DNA of 64,000 nucleotides from an uncultured Cohaesibacter sp. Lineage in GTDB: Bacteria; Pseudomonadota; Alphaproteobacteria; Rhizobiales; Cohaesibacteraceae. The notes under the pieces are model-generated. The model ran no database searches and was not told the origin of the DNA. It saw only the letters and a list, made by a program, of their open reading frames with translations. Numbering within the stretch: the first letter of the stretch is position 1; each line of letters begins with the position of its first letter. Below, in pieces: positions 54,592-62,752 of the stretch. The DNA is taken from the NCBI RefSeq assembly GCF_963676485.1, contig NZ_OY781114.1, positions 62,001 through 126,000 on the forward strand, read 5' to 3'. The position numbers and the translations under genes are program-made.

Positions 54592-55071
54592 TCAGGCGCA
54601 ATCGGGCCGGTGAACCTGGCTCAAATTCCCAATTTGCTCACTCATACCCAGAAGAGGCTTGAGGCAATCAGGATGCGCGACCATATCTGCCAGTGTCTGA
54701 GAATCCAGCACCTTCAGAAAAGCTTCGAGAGCATTTTGCAGCAACAACCGGAATTTGCACTGGGAAATCAGCGGGCACGTATTGGTCTCCTCTGAGAAAC
54801 ACTCGACAATCAGCATATTCTCTTCGGTTTGCCGGATGATCTCTCCGACATTGATGTCCTCGGGCTCTTTGGCCAGACGAATACCACCGTTGCGCCCGCG
54901 GATAGCGTGAATGGCACCAATATGGACCAGTCGCTGCGCGATTTTATTCAGATGGTGTCCGGAAATGTCATAGGCCCCTGCAATCTCAGCCAAGCGCACG
55001 GTCTGCTCAGGCTTAAGAGCGCAATACATAAGCAGGCGCATTGCATAGTTGGAATGCTGAGTAAGACGCAT
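54592..55071 (-). CDS. nsrR: Rrf2-family nitric-oxide-sensing repressor NsrR-like
   Basis: The product is 159 residues. An N-terminal winged helix with the Rrf2 pattern (LTQHSNYAMRLLMY, and the R-G-R-N-G-G wing) is followed by a dimerisation helix and three cysteines, Cys91, Cys99 and Cys105, in the spacing of NsrR (E-C-F...N-T-C-P...Q-C-K). These bind an Fe-S cluster that senses nitric oxide. IscR-type or other Rrf2 proteins have different cysteine spacing, so NsrR is the best call. It is divergent from a SLAC1/TehA-type channel gene that it may control. Confidence 0.88.
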   Translation of the reverse strand: MRLTQHSNYAMRLLMYCALKPEQTVRLAEIAGAYDISGHHLNKIAQRLVHIGAIHAIRGRNGGIRLAKEPEDINVGEIIRQTEENMLIVECFSEETNTCPLISQCKFRLLLQNALEAFLKVLDSQTLADMVAHPDCLKPLLGMSEQIGNLSQVHRPDCA

Positions 55072-55147
55072 GAAACCTCCACACCTTGACTATGAAAACA
55101 GAGCCGCTGTTGTGATTTCGAATCACAAATATCGGCACCCAGGTACT

Positions 55148-55163
55148 CTATACCTTAGTATAG
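55148..55163. promoter_or_regulatory. Dyad upstream of nsrR
   Basis: CTATAC (55148-55153) and GTATAG (55158-55163) form a perfect inverted repeat around CTTA. It lies about 77 nt upstream of the nsrR start and contains TATA-like words, so it could be an operator over the promoter. It does not match the known NsrR consensus. Confidence 0.4.
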
Positions 55164-55277
55164 CACCTTGGGCTGCATAGCCAACAATGACAGATTCATA
55201 TTCAAACGAATATAAAAAATGCACTGCTGCCTATATCGATTAGAGACCGGGGTGATCGATACAGGCAGCAGTGCCAT
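55155..55277 (-). CDS. Possible 40-codon upstream open frame in front of nsrR
   Basis: An ATG at 55277 has AGGAG 5 nt upstream, one of the best ribosome-binding sites in this part of the window. The frame encodes 40 residues (starting MALLPVSITPV) and includes the stem at 55221-55274. No family is recognised; it could be a leader peptide or chance. Confidence 0.25.
   Translation of the reverse strand: MALLPVSITPVSNRYRQQCIFYIRLNMNLSLLAMQPKVLY
55221..55274 (-). terminator. Long hairpin, terminator-like on the minus strand
   Basis: A 20-bp stem (GCACTGCTGCCTATATCGAT at 55221-55240 and its partner at 55255-55274, one G-U type mismatch) encloses a 14-nt loop. On the minus strand it is followed by ATTTTTTATA, like an intrinsic terminator. 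It sits upstream of nsrR rather than behind a gene. Confidence 0.75.
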
Positions 55278-55453
55278 CAACTCTCCTCGTCGGAAAGCGA
55301 TGAATGCCAAATTGGGGCCTTAAATATTCTTACTTTCGAATAAATCTAAGTTTTAGGTTTCCCCCAAATCAAATGTTGGTTATGTTGTAACACTTATGAT
55401 AAGAAGTATCAAGTTTACTTCTTTAAATTTGTGCGGATAAATGGAGAGACAGA

Positions 55454-56491
55454 ATGTCGCAGACAAGCAACCAGCAGGAGACGACCTCCTCCTCAGCCGC
55501 AGCGGCTCAAAGCGGTGTATCAGGCAAACCGCCTAAGGGAACAGAGTCCCGGCTGGAGCATTTTCCCAATGCCTTTTTTGCCATGGTCATGGGGCTGGCT
55601 GGCTTTACGCTCGCCACAGAGAGGCTGGAAAAAAGCCTCGGCATGGAGCATAACAACAGCCTGTTTTTATTAACTTTTACAGGGGTCATATTCGCAGTCC
55701 TGCTCGGCATCTACCTTCTGAAGGCGATCCGATATCCTGCAGCTATCGCGTGGGAATGGCATCATCCAGTGAGGATGTGTTTCTTTCCTGCCGCCTCTAT
55801 AGGCCTCATCCTGATGGGCACGGCCCTCGGCCCTTTTTCCCACACATTCTCACTAGGATTTTGGGCTATCGGGAGTGCATTGCATCTATTTGGAACGCTG
55901 GCCGTTCTTTCCACCTGGATTGGCCACAGGAACTTTGAATTGATGCATCTCAATCCTGCTTGGTTCATTCCTGTGGTGGGCAATATCCTCGTTCCGATCG
56001 CTGGCAGCAGACTCGGTTACACCGAAATTTCCTGGTTCTTCTTTGCTATCGGTATCCTCTTCTGGGTTGTTCTTTTGACGCTGGTTTTCAACCGGCTGGT
56101 TTTCCACAATCCTATGGCCGAGCGCCTGTTGCCCACGTTGATGATCCTGATTGCACCGCCTGCAGTGGGCTTCATCTCCTTCGTCACCATGACTGGCGGG
56201 ATCGATCCCTTTTCGCGGATTCTTTATTATACCGGTGTCTTCTTCTTCCTGATCATCCTTCTTCAGGTGCCCAAGCTCTGCCGCATACCCTTTGCCATGT
56301 CATGGTGGGCATATAGCTTTCCGCTGGCAGCGCTCACCATTTCCACCCTGCTCTATGCAGAGAAGATTCAATCGGGATTCCATGAGAAGATCGGATATGG
56401 GCTTTTTGTGCTTCTGGTCCTTGTGATCATCGGCCTGCTGATCAGAACAATGAAGGCCGTTCTCGGCGGTCAGATTTGTCAACCGGAGTGA
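55454..56491 (+). CDS. SLAC1/TehA family transporter
   Basis: The product is 345 residues. About ten hydrophobic helices follow a ~30-residue Ser/Ala-rich soluble N-terminus. The family pattern is visible in F-P-N-A-F-F-A-M-V-M-G-L-A-G-F-T-L-A and W-F-I-P-V-V-G-N-I-L-V-P. SLAC1/TehA proteins are anion channels or tellurite/drug exporters in the inner membrane. GGAGAG precedes the ATG. It is divergent from nsrR across 382 nt, which suggests control by nitric oxide. Confidence 0.9.
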   Translation: MSQTSNQQETTSSSAAAAQSGVSGKPPKGTESRLEHFPNAFFAMVMGLAGFTLATERLEKSLGMEHNNSLFLLTFTGVIFAVLLGIYLLKAIRYPAAIAWEWHHPVRMCFFPAASIGLILMGTALGPFSHTFSLGFWAIGSALHLFGTLAVLSTWIGHRNFELMHLNPAWFIPVVGNILVPIAGSRLGYTEISWFFFAIGILFWVVLLTLVFNRLVFHNPMAERLLPTLMILIAPPAVGFISFVTMTGGIDPFSRILYYTGVFFFLIILLQVPKLCRIPFAMSWWAYSFPLAALTISTLLYAEKIQSGFHEKIGYGLFVLLVLVIIGLLIRTMKAVLGGQICQPE

Positions 56492-56540
56492 GCTAGCCGG
56501 GGTCTCCTGCTCCCCATATTCCGATAACCAAAGCACCAAA

Positions 56541-56577
56541 GGCGCGAACTCGTAAACCCGATTCGCGCCCTCTTTTT
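56541..56577 (+). terminator. Terminator of the SLAC1/TehA-type gene
   Basis: GGCGCGAA (56541-56548) pairs with TTCGCGCC (56562-56569), followed by CTCTTTTT. Confidence 0.88.
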
Positions 56578-57183
56578 ATGATCAGTCCTAACCAAAAAAT
56601 CTCCATTCGAGATGTTACCCGAAATGGACAGGGAGGAGCAGAATCCCGACATTTTGGCCTATTGCCGATGCCCTCCGCCAGCAAGCATTGACTCAAGACA
56701 AAATGGCAAGCAAATCGGCGTTTTTCCTCATATTTCTTGTCCAAATATTTACAAATATTCGCCAATAGTTCACCCTTGGTCCGAATTCCCGCTACCCTTT
56801 GTCGGTGTTACACTTTAGGATGAAAAGAGCCATTGAAGTTGCGGTTCTCAATCGGGGGAATACCTTCAAGACAATGTATGACAACCTGTCTCAGGCAAAG
56901 AAGATGTCAACCATCTCCGGAGTGGTAAAAGATCCGGCCCGCTTATCTATCATCGTGAGCACTGTTTTACGTTGCCCGTCGGCCTGTCTGGCTACAGCTG
57001 CGCACACGACGGGAAGAGTTGCGCGGCTGGCGAGCTCCGGAACGGTCTCTTCACAGCCTCGGCTGCATCATATGTTGGCTAATATCAAGAGTTGCTTTTC
57101 TGAGATACGCCCACAGACCTACCGCAGGGTAAGATGGGCAGACCCGAAACATTAAAAATTGATCCTTACAGGAGAAAACAAGA
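56578..57183. other. Long region upstream of the CoA-transferase gene
   Basis: This ~600-nt region holds an AT-rich 16-bp dyad (56744-56759) and an open frame at 56799-57155 without a ribosome-binding site or family resemblance. It probably includes a long promoter or leader for the CoA-transferase gene. Confidence 0.4.
56744..56759. promoter_or_regulatory. AT-rich dyad upstream of the CoA-transferase gene
   Basis: AATATTT and AAATATT form a perfect inverted repeat around AC. The nearest downstream gene start is 424 nt away. A regulator site or chance in AT-rich DNA. Confidence 0.3.
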
Positions 57184-58779
57184 ATGGGTAAGTATGGAGC
57201 ACTGGAAGATCGCGTTCGTTGTCCGTTTCTGATGAACAAGGTCATGCCAGTTGAAGATACCATCGACATGTTCAAGGATGGTATGAACCTGGGCTGGTCG
57301 GGCTTCACGCCCGCTGGTTACCCCAAGGCAGTGCCGATCGCACTGGCCGAGCATGTTGAGAAAAACAACCTTCAGGGCAAGCTGAAATTCAACCTGTTCA
57401 TCGGGGCGTCCGTTGGCGCTGAAACCGAAGGACGTTGGGCCGACAACGACATGATTGACCGTCGCTGGCCTTACCAGACCGGCAAGAATATCGCCAAGGC
57501 CATCAACGAAGGCCGTATCCGCATGGGCGACAAGCATCTGTCGCTGTTCGCCCAGGATCTGGCCTATGGCTTCTACACCAAGGATTCCAAGTCCGGTAAG
57601 CTTGATCTGGCGATCATTGAGGTTTCTGCCGTTACCGAAGACGGCTGCCTTGTTCCTTCTGCCTCTGTTGGCGTGATCCCGGAAATCATCCAGACCTGCG
57701 ACAACATCATTCTTGAAGTCAACACCGCGATGCCTTCCTATGAAGGTATGCATGACATCATGGTTCTGCATGCTCCTCCGCATCGTGAAATCATCGGCAT
57801 CACCAAGGCAAACAGCCGCATCGGCATGCCTTGCATTCCGTGTGACCCGAGCAAGATCGTTGCCATCGTTGAATCCGAATATACCGACAAGGGCCGCGCT
57901 CTGGCCGATCCGGATGAAGGCTCGGTGGCAATCGCCAACTACCTGCTTGATTTCTTCAAGAACGAAGTGAAGCATCATCGTCTGCCTGAAAATCTTCTGC
58001 CGCTGCAGTCCGGTGTTGGCTCCATCGCCAATGCGGTTGTCGGTGGACTGGCCAAAGGTCCTTTCTTTAATCTCAGCGTTTACACAGAGGTGCTACAGGA
58101 TGGCATGCTGGATCTGTTCGATTCAGGGCGCCTTGACTATGCCTCCTCCTGTTCGTTGTCGCTTTCTCCGGACCATGGCATGCCACGCTTCGTTGAGCGT
58201 CGCGAATTCTATCAAGACAAGATTATCCTGCGTCCACTGTCCATCTCGAACAACCCAGAAGTGGCGCGTCGCCTTGGCGTTATCGCAATGAACACGCCGA
58301 TCGAAATCGACATGTATGGCCATGCCAACTCGACCCTGATCAGCGGTACACGCATCGTGAATGGTATCGGTGGTTCGGGTGACTTCCTGCGCTCCGGCTT
58401 CCTGAAGATCATGCATACGCCATCGGTTCGCCCATCCAAGACGGACCCGACCGGTATCTCCTGCGTTGTTCCGCACGCCCAGCATATCGACCACACCGAA
58501 CATGACCTTGACGTGGTGGTAACTGAGCAGGGTCTTGCTGACTTGCGTGGTCTGGCTCCTCGTGACCGTGCGCATTGCATCATCAACAACTGCGTCCATC
58601 CGGATTACAAGGACATCATGAACGAGTATTTCGACATGGCAGAGAAAGACTGTCTCCGTCGCGGTGTCGGACACGAGCCTCAGCTGTGGGATCGTGTCTT
58701 CAAGATGCAGCTCAATCTTGCCCAGAATGGCACGATGAAAATCAAGAACTGGGACATGAAGGTCGATCTGTGCGAATAG
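57184..58779 (+). CDS. Acetyl-CoA hydrolase/transferase family: succinate-type CoA-transferase
   Basis: The product is 531 residues, the length of bacterial succinyl-CoA:acetate (AarC) or propionyl-CoA:succinate (ScpC) CoA-transferases. The two homologous halves are visible; the catalytic Glu sits in the V-Y-T-E-V-L-Q-D-G-M motif, and the C-terminal half has the S-G-D-F-L-R-S-G signature. It moves CoA between succinyl-CoA and a short-chain acid. With mutAB and meaB nearby in the same window, a propionyl- or acetyl-CoA link is likely, but which acid is used cannot be read from sequence. AGGAGA lies 8 nt before the ATG. Confidence 0.9.
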   Translation: MGKYGALEDRVRCPFLMNKVMPVEDTIDMFKDGMNLGWSGFTPAGYPKAVPIALAEHVEKNNLQGKLKFNLFIGASVGAETEGRWADNDMIDRRWPYQTGKNIAKAINEGRIRMGDKHLSLFAQDLAYGFYTKDSKSGKLDLAIIEVSAVTEDGCLVPSASVGVIPEIIQTCDNIILEVNTAMPSYEGMHDIMVLHAPPHREIIGITKANSRIGMPCIPCDPSKIVAIVESEYTDKGRALADPDEGSVAIANYLLDFFKNEVKHHRLPENLLPLQSGVGSIANAVVGGLAKGPFFNLSVYTEVLQDGMLDLFDSGRLDYASSCSLSLSPDHGMPRFVERREFYQDKIILRPLSISNNPEVARRLGVIAMNTPIEIDMYGHANSTLISGTRIVNGIGGSGDFLRSGFLKIMHTPSVRPSKTDPTGISCVVPHAQHIDHTEHDLDVVVTEQGLADLRGLAPRDRAHCIINNCVHPDYKDIMNEYFDMAEKDCLRRGVGHEPQLWDRVFKMQLNLAQNGTMKIKNWDMKVDLCE

Positions 58780-58794
58780 ATCGTCTCTAGGTTC

Positions 58795-58824
58795 GGCGTG
58801 ATGTGGTCAGCTACGCATCACGCC
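58795..58824 (+). terminator. Hairpin after the CoA-transferase gene
   Basis: GGCGTGATG (58795-58803) is the exact complement of CATCACGCC (58816-58824), 12-nt loop, 15 nt after the stop. No U-tract follows, so termination may need Rho or the stem may protect the mRNA end. Confidence 0.55.
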
Positions 58825-58986
58825 ACCCTTCAGAACTTGACCCGGTTCAATCAGGAGCGGTGGTTTTTGCCATCGCTCTTTTTTGTGCCGCGAGCATTCT
58901 ACAAGCGGGCATTCAACCGTGAAGGCTCCACTTTAAGAGACCATTTTCGCGAGTCTTTTCTGACCCTTACGCATAAGTTCTGAGAG

Positions 58987-59083
58987 TTGGATTCGGTGAC
59001 TTCACAAAGTGATTCAAGCGGCTTGAGAGATTGATTCAAACACTTGAGAAAGTGATTCAAGGCCTTCACTCCCTGATTCAAAG
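58987..59083. repeat. Five short direct repeats with a 21-22-bp period
   Basis: The word GATTC recurs at 58990, 59011, 59033, 59054 and 59075, each 21 or 22 bp apart. The last four copies share TGATTCAA, and two are followed by a CTTGAGA. The period is two helical turns, so the copies face the same side of DNA. Confidence 0.75.
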
Positions 59084-59261
59084 AATGCCCGGAGTGCGCT
59101 CTCCCATGCCTCACCCTATGGGCATAACGCCGCCGGAATTTTTCAAATTTTATCGAGGCCTTTAAACGAAGAGAAAGCAAGATGTGCGACACTTCTTATA
59201 TAGCTCGGTTATCCCGCGGGACCACGATCAAGCGCGGGCAAAAAGAAGTAGGCACAAGACA

Positions 59262-59492
59262 ATGAGATTCACCGCTTCCACTAAAGCGCTTTTTGGACTG
59301 CTCTTCACCGTCGCCTTTTTCTGGGAGACACTTTCCCTGCTCGGGAGCCTTGGGGAATTCAGCAGCCTGCATTTTGAGGCCAACAGCGAACGCTTCCTGC
59401 TGATCGTGCCTGCCTTGACCATCCTTTGGCTTCTGCGCCATATGTTGCCCCAACAGACCAATAGAGATGACACGCCTTGGCAAGGTGACTAA
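59262..59492 (+). CDS. Small membrane protein of unknown function
   Basis: The product is 76 residues from ATG 59262; the open frame begins at 59184 but the earlier part does not look coding. Two hydrophobic segments (ALFGLLFTVAFFWETLSLLG and FLLIVPALTILWLLRHML) flank a short hydrophilic loop, so it probably spans the membrane twice. No family is recognised. It follows the short direct repeats at 58987-59083. Confidence 0.5.
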   Translation: MRFTASTKALFGLLFTVAFFWETLSLLGSLGEFSSLHFEANSERFLLIVPALTILWLLRHMLPQQTNRDDTPWQGD

Positions 59493-60079
59493 GGCTCTGA
59501 CCAAACCTCCCCTCACTATACGCTCTGCTATTTCGGTTCGCCCGCTTCTTTCGTCAGCTTGAACATCTCGTCACAAGTTCAAACAAGAGCGCCCGCGAAG
59601 CTCCAAATGAGAGCGACAGCCCCTTCCTATTCCGCCTCTCTATTGGAGCGGATGAAGCCTTGATCCGGATGCTCCGAACAGGCGAGCAAACCCTTGATCA
59701 ACTGAGTCGTTTTCGAACGCATAAAATCCCTGTCAATTTTTACGAGTCCCGTTTGATTTTGGTAAGCCTGACGACAAAAAGGTGGATGCTCATCTCTTTT
59801 TTCATTGCCTTCCTGTCGTCCAAATTTCAAACTTGCAGTGGCGTATGGTTAAGCCTTCCTTTACCCAATAGAACTGCGGATTGGAAAAGGCTTTCACATC
59901 AAGCCCCCGACGCTCTTGCCACGCTCCACCCCCGCACGACATAAAACGAATCGTACAAAACCTTCGGTTCAAGGTTAATTTTTCGTTTATAATTGCATTG
60001 AAATCCCCCATAATTTCATACGCCTTTTTTAAAAGCCCTCAGTAGGCTCTTTAGGCGTCATTCACTTAAGGGGGTAACC
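59493..60079. other. Intergenic region without a supported gene
   Basis: Several open frames on both strands (for example 59660-59944 plus and 59627-59830 minus) have no ribosome-binding site or recognisable family. The promoter of the transglutaminase-like gene should lie at the right end. Confidence 0.4.
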
Positions 60080-60721
60080 TTGTTTCGGCATTCACAACTG
60101 ACAAGCTTTGTAAAAAAAGGTCTGTTGGCAGGCGTTGTGTCCGTGGGCTTGATCGCCACGGTCGCGTCTCATGATGCCGTGGCTTCTTCAGGCACGATGC
60201 GCATGACTGAACGCACCAGCCCTCCTGCGGGTCATGTTTATTATTGTGCAAACAATCCCGCAGCTTGCAATCGGTATGGACAAGGCACCGTTGCTCTTTC
60301 TCAGCAGAGCTGGGACCAGCTGCTTGAAGTGAATGCTTCGATCAATAAGACCATTCGGGCCAAAGCCGATGGTCAGATTGATGAATGGTCGGCCTATGTA
60401 AAAGAAGGCGACTGCGAAGATTATGCCCTGACAAAGCAGCAGGAACTGCTCGCAAAGGGCTGGCCTTCCGATGCTCTGTTGCTGACAACAGCTTTTCTCA
60501 AAGATGGCACCTATCACGCCGTGTTGGTGGTGAGGACCGACCGTGGCGAATTTGTTCTGGACAATCTGAACCCGGCAATCCTGCCATGGCAAGAGGTGCC
60601 CTATCGCTGGAACAAACGGCAAGCTGTGGGCAACCCTACAATGTGGCAGCGCGTGGCCGGAGCGCCCGAGCCAAGAACACAGCGCCCTGTAGCCGGTTTC
60701 CGGCTCCGAGGAACACAGTAG
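60080..60721 (+). CDS. Exported transglutaminase-like cysteine protease (BTLCP, DUF920)
   Basis: The product is 213 residues. Start TTG 60080 has AAGGGGG 5 nt upstream, which decides it. An N-terminal signal (GLLAGVVSVGLIATVASHDAVA) leads to a mature domain with the bacterial transglutaminase-like catalytic triad: Cys in GDCEDYA, His in TYHAVLVV, Asp in VLDNLNP. Members of this family act in the periplasm; the LapG branch cleaves adhesins under cyclic-di-GMP control. No lapD-like gene lies here, so the target is unknown. A strong terminator follows. Confidence 0.9.
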   Translation: MFRHSQLTSFVKKGLLAGVVSVGLIATVASHDAVASSGTMRMTERTSPPAGHVYYCANNPAACNRYGQGTVALSQQSWDQLLEVNASINKTIRAKADGQIDEWSAYVKEGDCEDYALTKQQELLAKGWPSDALLLTTAFLKDGTYHAVLVVRTDRGEFVLDNLNPAILPWQEVPYRWNKRQAVGNPTMWQRVAGAPEPRTQRPVAGFRLRGTQ

Positions 60722-60916
60722 GCCAGATATTCAAGAATTTTGCGCAGCCTCAGCTGCGGCCTCTCACTCCCGGAGGTAAAAGACGCCACAAGTCCCTCAT
60801 GGCGTCTGGAGCATGGTCCCCAGTCATTCACAGCGGAGGAGAAGACATACGCACCATGTTCAGGGAGACCAATCGAACTTGAGCCCGGACGGCCCACTCA
60901 CACTGCTGTCCCAACT
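60722..60916. other. Intergenic region after the transglutaminase-like gene
   Basis: I see no gene here. The terminator at 60917-60946 lies far downstream of the stop, so the region is probably a transcribed 3' tail. Confidence 0.3.
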
Positions 60917-60946
60917 GGCCTCGAAACAGGGTTTCGAGGCCTTTTT
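60917..60946 (+). terminator. Strong intrinsic terminator
   Basis: GGCCTCGAAAC (60917-60927) and GTTTCGAGGCC (60931-60941) form a perfect 11-bp stem with a 3-nt loop, followed by TTTTT. It lies about 200 nt after the transglutaminase-like gene. Confidence 0.93.
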
Positions 60947-61027
60947 CTGTATGCCCGGCAAATCCCTCTGGCCATAGAGCTTCGGCAGATGTAGGTCTGA
61001 TGGACCAAAAGAAGAGGAAACGGGCGC

Positions 61028-62314
61028 ATGCAAGAGAAGAACAAGAAAGTGGCCATTATTGGCGCAGGAGCAGCAGGTCTGATGGCGGCTGACAGACTCT
61101 CGGCGCTGCGCCCCGAGCTGTCCATTCATCTGTTCGATGCAATGCCGAGCCCTGCCCGCAAAATCCTGATGGCAGGCAAGAGCGGTCTGAACATCTCTCA
61201 CCGGTCAGGTCTTGCCAATCCGGAGGCCTTTGCCAAGCATTATAGCAAAGCGGCCGACTGGATGCGCCCCATGCTTGAAGCCTTTGGCACCAAAGCCATC
61301 CTCGACTGGATGGATGCGTTGGGACAGGAGCACTTTGTCGGCTCGACCGGACGGATCTTTCCCAAAGCCATGAAGGCCTCGCCCCTGTTGCGGGCTCTGA
61401 TGAAAAGGCTCGAAGAGCGCGGCGTGACGCTGGCCTCCCGGCATCGGTGGATCGGCTGGAACCAGTCCGGTGCCCTGCTATTCCAGACCAATCATGGTGA
61501 GCAGTCATTTGACGCGGACGCCTGCCTTCTGGCGCTTGGTGGGCCAAGCTGGCCGCGCCTTGGAACGGACGGCGCCTTTTTGGCCCCTCTCGCCGCCCAC
61601 GGCATTGAAAGCGCACCCTTTCGCCCCTCCAATTGCGGTTTTGACGTCGACCTTGTTGAAAGCTTCGGCAAAGAATGGGCTGGCACACCCGTCAAATCGG
61701 TGCGCCTTTCCTTTGCAGGGCGATCCGTGAGTGGGGATTTTGTCATCTCGAACCGTGCAACCACCGCCATGGTGAACACTGGAGCACCAGAAAGCGGGAC
61801 GTGCAGCATTGAAGGCGGACCGGTCTACGCTTTGTCCGCGGCCATGCGTGATGCTCTGGAAACAGACGGCAGTGCCATCCTGAGCGTTGACTTGCGCCCC
61901 AACCTGACGCAAAGCCAGGTGAAAGAGCGTCTGGCCCGACCGCGCGGCAAGCAGTCACTCTCAAACCATCTGCGTCGCACCCTCAAGCTTCAGGGCATAC
62001 AAGCCGCTTTGCTCAAAGCCCTCACAGATAAGAGCGTGATGAATGATCCAGATCGCCTCTCAAGCGCCATAAAGGGCCTGCCCCTCAAGATCACAGCCAC
62101 CCGCCCCATAGCTGAAGCCATCAGCACCGCAGGGGGCATAGGGCTTGATGAAGTGGATGAGTCTCTTATGGTGAAGCGATCACCCGGGTTGTTTATCGCA
62201 GGGGAAATGCTCGATTGGGAAGCTCCAACCGGAGGCTATCTGCTCACCGGCTGTCTTTCTCAGGGTTATCGCGCGGCCGAAGGCATCGCGCACTATCTGG
62301 ATTCTGATCTCTGA
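61028..62314 (+). CDS. FAD-dependent flavoprotein of the HI0933/TIGR03862 family
   Basis: The product is 428 residues. The FAD-binding motif GAGAAGLMAA is at the start, followed by the family signature with ARKILMAGKSGLNISH, a second FAD motif region with L-A-L-G-G-P-S-W-P, and at the end the family motif F-I-A-G-E-M-L-D-W-E-A-P-T-G-G-Y. Proteins of this family have an unknown oxidoreductase reaction. ATG 61028 fits the family start. It is convergent with the small-protein genes on the minus strand. Confidence 0.9.
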   Translation: MQEKNKKVAIIGAGAAGLMAADRLSALRPELSIHLFDAMPSPARKILMAGKSGLNISHRSGLANPEAFAKHYSKAADWMRPMLEAFGTKAILDWMDALGQEHFVGSTGRIFPKAMKASPLLRALMKRLEERGVTLASRHRWIGWNQSGALLFQTNHGEQSFDADACLLALGGPSWPRLGTDGAFLAPLAAHGIESAPFRPSNCGFDVDLVESFGKEWAGTPVKSVRLSFAGRSVSGDFVISNRATTAMVNTGAPESGTCSIEGGPVYALSAAMRDALETDGSAILSVDLRPNLTQSQVKERLARPRGKQSLSNHLRRTLKLQGIQAALLKALTDKSVMNDPDRLSSAIKGLPLKITATRPIAEAISTAGGIGLDEVDESLMVKRSPGLFIAGEMLDWEAPTGGYLLTGCLSQGYRAAEGIAHYLDSDL

Positions 62315-62316
62315 GA

Positions 62317-62475
62317 TCAGCCCAATAGAGACCAAAAGCCTGCTTTGCTAGCCAAACCGACCAGAACACAAAGCATAATGACCGTAGGGCTCAACCAGCG
62401 CTTCCACTGCTGTTCTCTTTGCTTGGTAAGCATGTGGGCCTCTTGGAGGGTGGCAGATGTTGTGGGAAGAGACAT
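62317..62475 (-). CDS. Small single-span membrane protein, 52 residues
   Basis: A 52-codon frame reads as a charged N-terminus (KQREQQWKRW) followed by one membrane helix (TVIMLCVLVGLASKAGFW) and a short end. ATG 62433 (38 residues, AGAGG 6 nt upstream) is a better start by ribosome-binding site. It ends 3 nt past the convergent flavoprotein stop. It is the last of three small membrane-protein frames in tandem on this strand. Family unknown. Confidence 0.5.
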   Translation of the reverse strand: MSLPTTSATLQEAHMLTKQREQQWKRWLSPTVIMLCVLVGLASKAGFWSLLG

Positions 62476-62508
62476 ATCAATCGAAAGATTTTGCCCCTAT
62501 CGCTCCTT

Positions 62509-62667
62509 TTAGAAGCTTTGAAGCAGATTGCTGGCAAACATGGAAAGCATGACAATGCCGGAAAGCGCATAGACCACAATCTTGAGCCAGCCTCGATAGC
62601 CACTCATGCGATCTTTCAAATAGACATGATCGCCGATCGCATTCTGTGATGTCGCTTTATCCGTCAT
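62509..62667 (-). CDS. Small single-span membrane protein, 52 residues
   Basis: The frame from ATG 62667 has AAAGGGA upstream and encodes 52 residues: a soluble N-terminus with YLKDRMSGYRGW, then one membrane helix (IVVYALSGIVMLSMFA) and a short end. The next small frame begins 33 nt downstream. Similar tiny proteins serve as subunits or regulators of membrane complexes, but nothing links this one to a partner. Confidence 0.6.
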   Translation of the reverse strand: MTDKATSQNAIGDHVYLKDRMSGYRGWLKIVVYALSGIVMLSMFASNLLQSF

Positions 62668-62687
62668 AGCTATCCCTTTCGAGAGAT

Positions 62688-62709
62688 CATCCCGGAGCAC
62701 TCCGGGATG
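62688..62709. repeat. Perfect 10-bp stem between two small-protein genes
   Basis: CATCCCGGAG (62688-62697) and CTCCGGGATG (62700-62709) are exact complements. The stem lies 21 nt before the start at 62667 and 43 nt after the 31-codon frame. No U-tract follows on either strand; it could stabilise or process the mRNA. Confidence 0.7.
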
Positions 62710-62752
62710 TCTAATCTTGTAAAAGGGTCTGAGTTTTTGACGTCTACCCCCG

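Noticed and set aside
56799-57155. 118-codon open frame upstream of the CoA-transferase gene
   Set aside because: No ribosome-binding site at a sensible distance, no recognisable family, unusual composition; more likely leader DNA.
58899-59192. Minus-strand 97-codon frame with Leu-Asn heptad-like repeats
   Set aside because: It starts with GTG without a ribosome-binding site, and the protein repeats are simply the reading of the 21-22-bp DNA repeats.
59627-59944. Open frames on both strands before the transglutaminase-like gene
   Set aside because: No ribosome-binding site and no family resemblance for either.
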